Shown here: positions 13,925 to 15,105 of the stretch, piece by piece | How the letters are laid out: every line of letters begins with the position of its first letter | Numbering within the stretch: the first letter of the stretch is position 1 | DNA from: Aquifex sp. | Lineage (GTDB): Bacteria > Aquificota > Aquificia > Aquificales > Aquificaceae | Assembly: GCA_015487405.1 (NCBI GenBank) | Contig: WFPV01000019.1 | Location: forward strand, 1-15,105 | Reading direction: 5' to 3' | Length of the DNA stretch: 15,105 nt | Notes under the pieces: model-generated | Told to the model about the DNA's origin: nothing | The model's database searches: none | Seen by the model: the letters and a program-made list of their open reading frames with translations, nothing else | Position numbers and translations under genes: made by a program

Positions 13925-14556
13925 AGTGGGTTGTAAGAGAAATATTCAAGAACAAGGATACCTACGCGGACAGATTCTTTGCCAACGGTAGAATGTTTGC
14001 CATAGCGGACGGACTTGGCTTGGGAAAGGGAGCCATTCTTTCAGCGGAGCTTGCGGTAAATACTCTAAAGGAGTTCTCACCTCCGGAAAGCGAAGAAGAA
14101 ATGGTCAGACTTTTCAACGAAGTAAACAAAAGACTCTTATACAAATTGGGAGAGCTTGGAGATGAAACCATTTCAGGAACGACACTTAGCCTCCTTTCCC
14201 TTGTTAACAATCAGTTCTTCGTTGGACACGTAGGTGATTCCCGTATTTATCTATTCAGAGATGGAAAGCTCCAGCTACTTACGGAAGACCAGGTCAAGTA
14301 TAAGGGGAACAAGAAAATAGTTAAGGTTTTAGGACTTGAGTGGAGTCCAAGAGTTTACACAACATCGGGAGAGCTTTACGGAGACGAACGATTTATCCTC
14401 CTTTCGGATGGGTTTATTAATTCCTTCTCAGAGGATGTTCTCAGGGAAGCTCTTAATATAGAAAGTCTTGAAGAAGCTGCAAACCACCTTGAAAAACGCT
14501 TTAAAGAGAATACACACAAAGATGATCTGACATTTTTAATAATAGGTCTTCGGTAA
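13921..14556 (+). CDS. PP2C-family Ser/Thr protein phosphatase, short form
   Basis: A 211-residue metal-dependent phosphatase, shorter than the roughly 240 residues usual for bacterial PP2C. Motifs: FAIADGLGLG (26-35), where D30-G31 holds a metal but the usual second glycine pair of DGMGG is not kept, GTTLSLL (86-92), VGHVGDSRIYLFRDG (101-115), ILLSDGF (159-165), and D201/D202 in KDDLTFLI near the end, the position of the last metal-binding Asp. Asp13 or Asp17 could be the first metal ligand. It starts at TTG, four bases overlapping the kinase stop (TTGA), with a good ribosome site. It presumably reverses the neighbouring kinase. It has no regulator or membrane domain. A separate 20-base gap leads to nuoE. 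Confidence 0.9.
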   Translation: MKWVVREIFKNKDTYADRFFANGRMFAIADGLGLGKGAILSAELAVNTLKEFSPPESEEEMVRLFNEVNKRLLYKLGELGDETISGTTLSLLSLVNNQFFVGHVGDSRIYLFRDGKLQLLTEDQVKYKGNKKIVKVLGLEWSPRVYTTSGELYGDERFILLSDGFINSFSEDVLREALNIESLEEAANHLEKRFKENTHKDDLTFLIIGLR

Positions 14557-14562
14557 ATTGTT

Positions 14563-14568
14563 TAAAAT
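14563..14568 (+). promoter_or_regulatory. Possible -10 element of a leaderless nuoE transcript
   Basis: TAAAAT (5 of 6 to TATAAT) ends 8 bases before the nuoE ATG, which has no Shine-Dalgarno sequence. The arrangement matches that before the GTG at 2362. CTGACA at 14527-14532 resembles a -35 but is 30 bases away, too far. Confidence 0.3.
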
Positions 14569-14576
14569 TTATTAAC

Positions 14577-15059
14577 ATGTCTAAAACTACGTTTGAGTTT
14601 CCCGAGGAGCTAAAGGCAAAGCTTGAGGAGCATATAAACTACTTTCCAAAAAAACAACAAGCTATACTCCTCTGTCTTCACACCATTCAGGATTACTACG
14701 GATACATTCCCCCCGAAAGCTTAAAGCCACTTGCGGATATGCTTGAGCTCCACCTCAATCACGTGGAGGGTGTAGTTGCCTTCTACGATATGTACGATAG
14801 GAAAGACAAGGCAAAGTATAGAATTAGAGTTTGTGTAGGTATAGTTTGTCACCTCCTCGGTAAAGACAAGCTCTTAGAAGCCCTTGAAAAGATTCTTCAC
14901 ATAAAGCCCGGGGAAACCACCCCGGACGGAAAGTTTAAGATTGTTCCCGTTCAGTGTTTGGGAGCTTGTTCGGAAGCTCCCGTCTTTATGATTAATGAAG
15001 ACGAATATAAGTTTGAAAGTGAGGGTCAGCTCCATGAAATCCTATCCCGTTATACCTAA
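14577..15059 (+). CDS. nuoE: NADH-quinone oxidoreductase subunit E (24 kDa, [2Fe-2S])
   Basis: A 160-residue thioredoxin-fold subunit of the complex I NADH dehydrogenase module. It holds the N1a [2Fe-2S] cluster next to NuoF at the tip of the peripheral arm. The four cluster ligands are C86 and C91 (CVGIVC) and C127 and C131 (CLGAC), the exact C-x4-C...C-x3-C pattern of NuoE. The N-terminal helical region with FPKKQQAILLCLHTIQDYYG (23-42) is typical. Length and cysteine positions match the A. aeolicus NuoE of known structure. From memory, several residues differ from that strain, which would fit a relative. The start is ATG with no Shine-Dalgarno sequence. The gene overlaps the nuoF start by 26 bases, fitting a 1:1 NuoE-NuoF complex. 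Confidence 0.97.
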   Translation: MSKTTFEFPEELKAKLEEHINYFPKKQQAILLCLHTIQDYYGYIPPESLKPLADMLELHLNHVEGVVAFYDMYDRKDKAKYRIRVCVGIVCHLLGKDKLLEALEKILHIKPGETTPDGKFKIVPVQCLGACSEAPVFMINEDEYKFESEGQLHEILSRYT

Positions 15060-15105
15060 GATTTACGCAGAAACAACTTTGAATATGCTCTTAAAGAGGG
15101 CTAAA
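15034..15105 (+). CDS. nuoF: NADH-quinone oxidoreductase subunit F, N-terminal fragment (runs off the window)
   Basis: The first 24 codons of nuoF, cut by the window end. The peptide begins MKSYPVIPKIYAETTLNML and resembles the N-terminus of A. aeolicus NuoF, the 51 kDa subunit that binds NADH, FMN and the N3 [4Fe-4S] cluster. It starts inside nuoE in the +1 frame relative to it, overlapping by 26 bases. The FMN and NADH motifs lie beyond the window, so this rests on the N-terminus and gene order. Confidence 0.8.
   Translation, partial: MKSYPVIPKIYAETTLNMLLKRAK

Noticed and set aside
14527..14568. CTGACA as the -35 for the nuoE -10-like site
   Set aside because: The spacer would be 30 bases, far outside the 16-18 expected for the main sigma factor.
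1..15105. CRISPR arrays, tRNA or rRNA genes, insertion sequences, phage genes
   Set aside because: No regularly spaced direct repeats, tRNA-like cloverleaf sequence, transposase motif or terminal inverted repeats were found. Genes fill about 98 percent of the window.

Overview
The window looks like a piece of an Aquifex chromosome (Aquificales, hyperthermophilic chemolithoautotroph), close to but perhaps not identical with A. aeolicus. The grounds are the compact gene packing, the Lys/Glu-rich proteins, the AGG/AGA arginine codons, and a 160-residue NuoE followed by a NuoF N-terminus that resemble the A. aeolicus proteins as I remember them. No database search was possible. There are 15 complete protein genes plus the first 24 codons of nuoF. 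I see no tRNA, rRNA, insertion sequence, phage gene, CRISPR array or convincing intrinsic terminator. The longest gene-free stretch is 142 bases (10841-10982).

Layout. (1) 21-2350, plus strand: an Mrp/NBP35-type P-loop ATPase and an IscS/NifS-type protein, an apparent Fe-S assembly operon. Both lack residues the families normally need: the second Cys of the Mrp CxxC, and the PLP-binding Lys of the desulfurase. (2) 2362-3426 plus: an AI-2E/PerM family membrane protein, overlapping tail-to-tail with purD (3407-4681, minus). (3) 4750-7076 plus: pilT and pilC, the retraction ATPase and platform protein of type IV pili, joined by a TAATG junction. (4) 7066-10840 minus: a tightly packed unit read deaD-like helicase, then kamA-family radical-SAM enzyme, then YihY/BrkB membrane protein, then ispA-like prenyl diphosphate synthase. 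Two ATGA overlaps and an 18-base gap join them. (5) 10983-13072 plus: a membrane-anchored thioredoxin-like protein, then a hemerythrin-like protein overlapping (ATGA) a roughly 12-helix membrane protein with histidines in helices, plausibly a heme- or metal-binding NO/O2-handling pair. (6) 13112-14556 plus: a Ser/Thr kinase and PP2C-type phosphatase overlapping by TTGA. (7) 14577-15105 plus: nuoE and the start of nuoF, complex I NADH-module subunits.

Points most worth a second look: the cysteine-desulfurase homologue with Leu at the PLP lysine position, Gln to Pro and Asn to Arg at other cofactor contacts, yet an intact catalytic Cys loop; the single-cysteine Mrp next to it; an IspA-like synthase missing the segment after its second Asp-rich motif, including the GK-T-Y-P signature; and a recurring arrangement in which genes without a Shine-Dalgarno sequence have a -10-like hexamer 7-9 bases before the start codon, as expected for leaderless transcripts.
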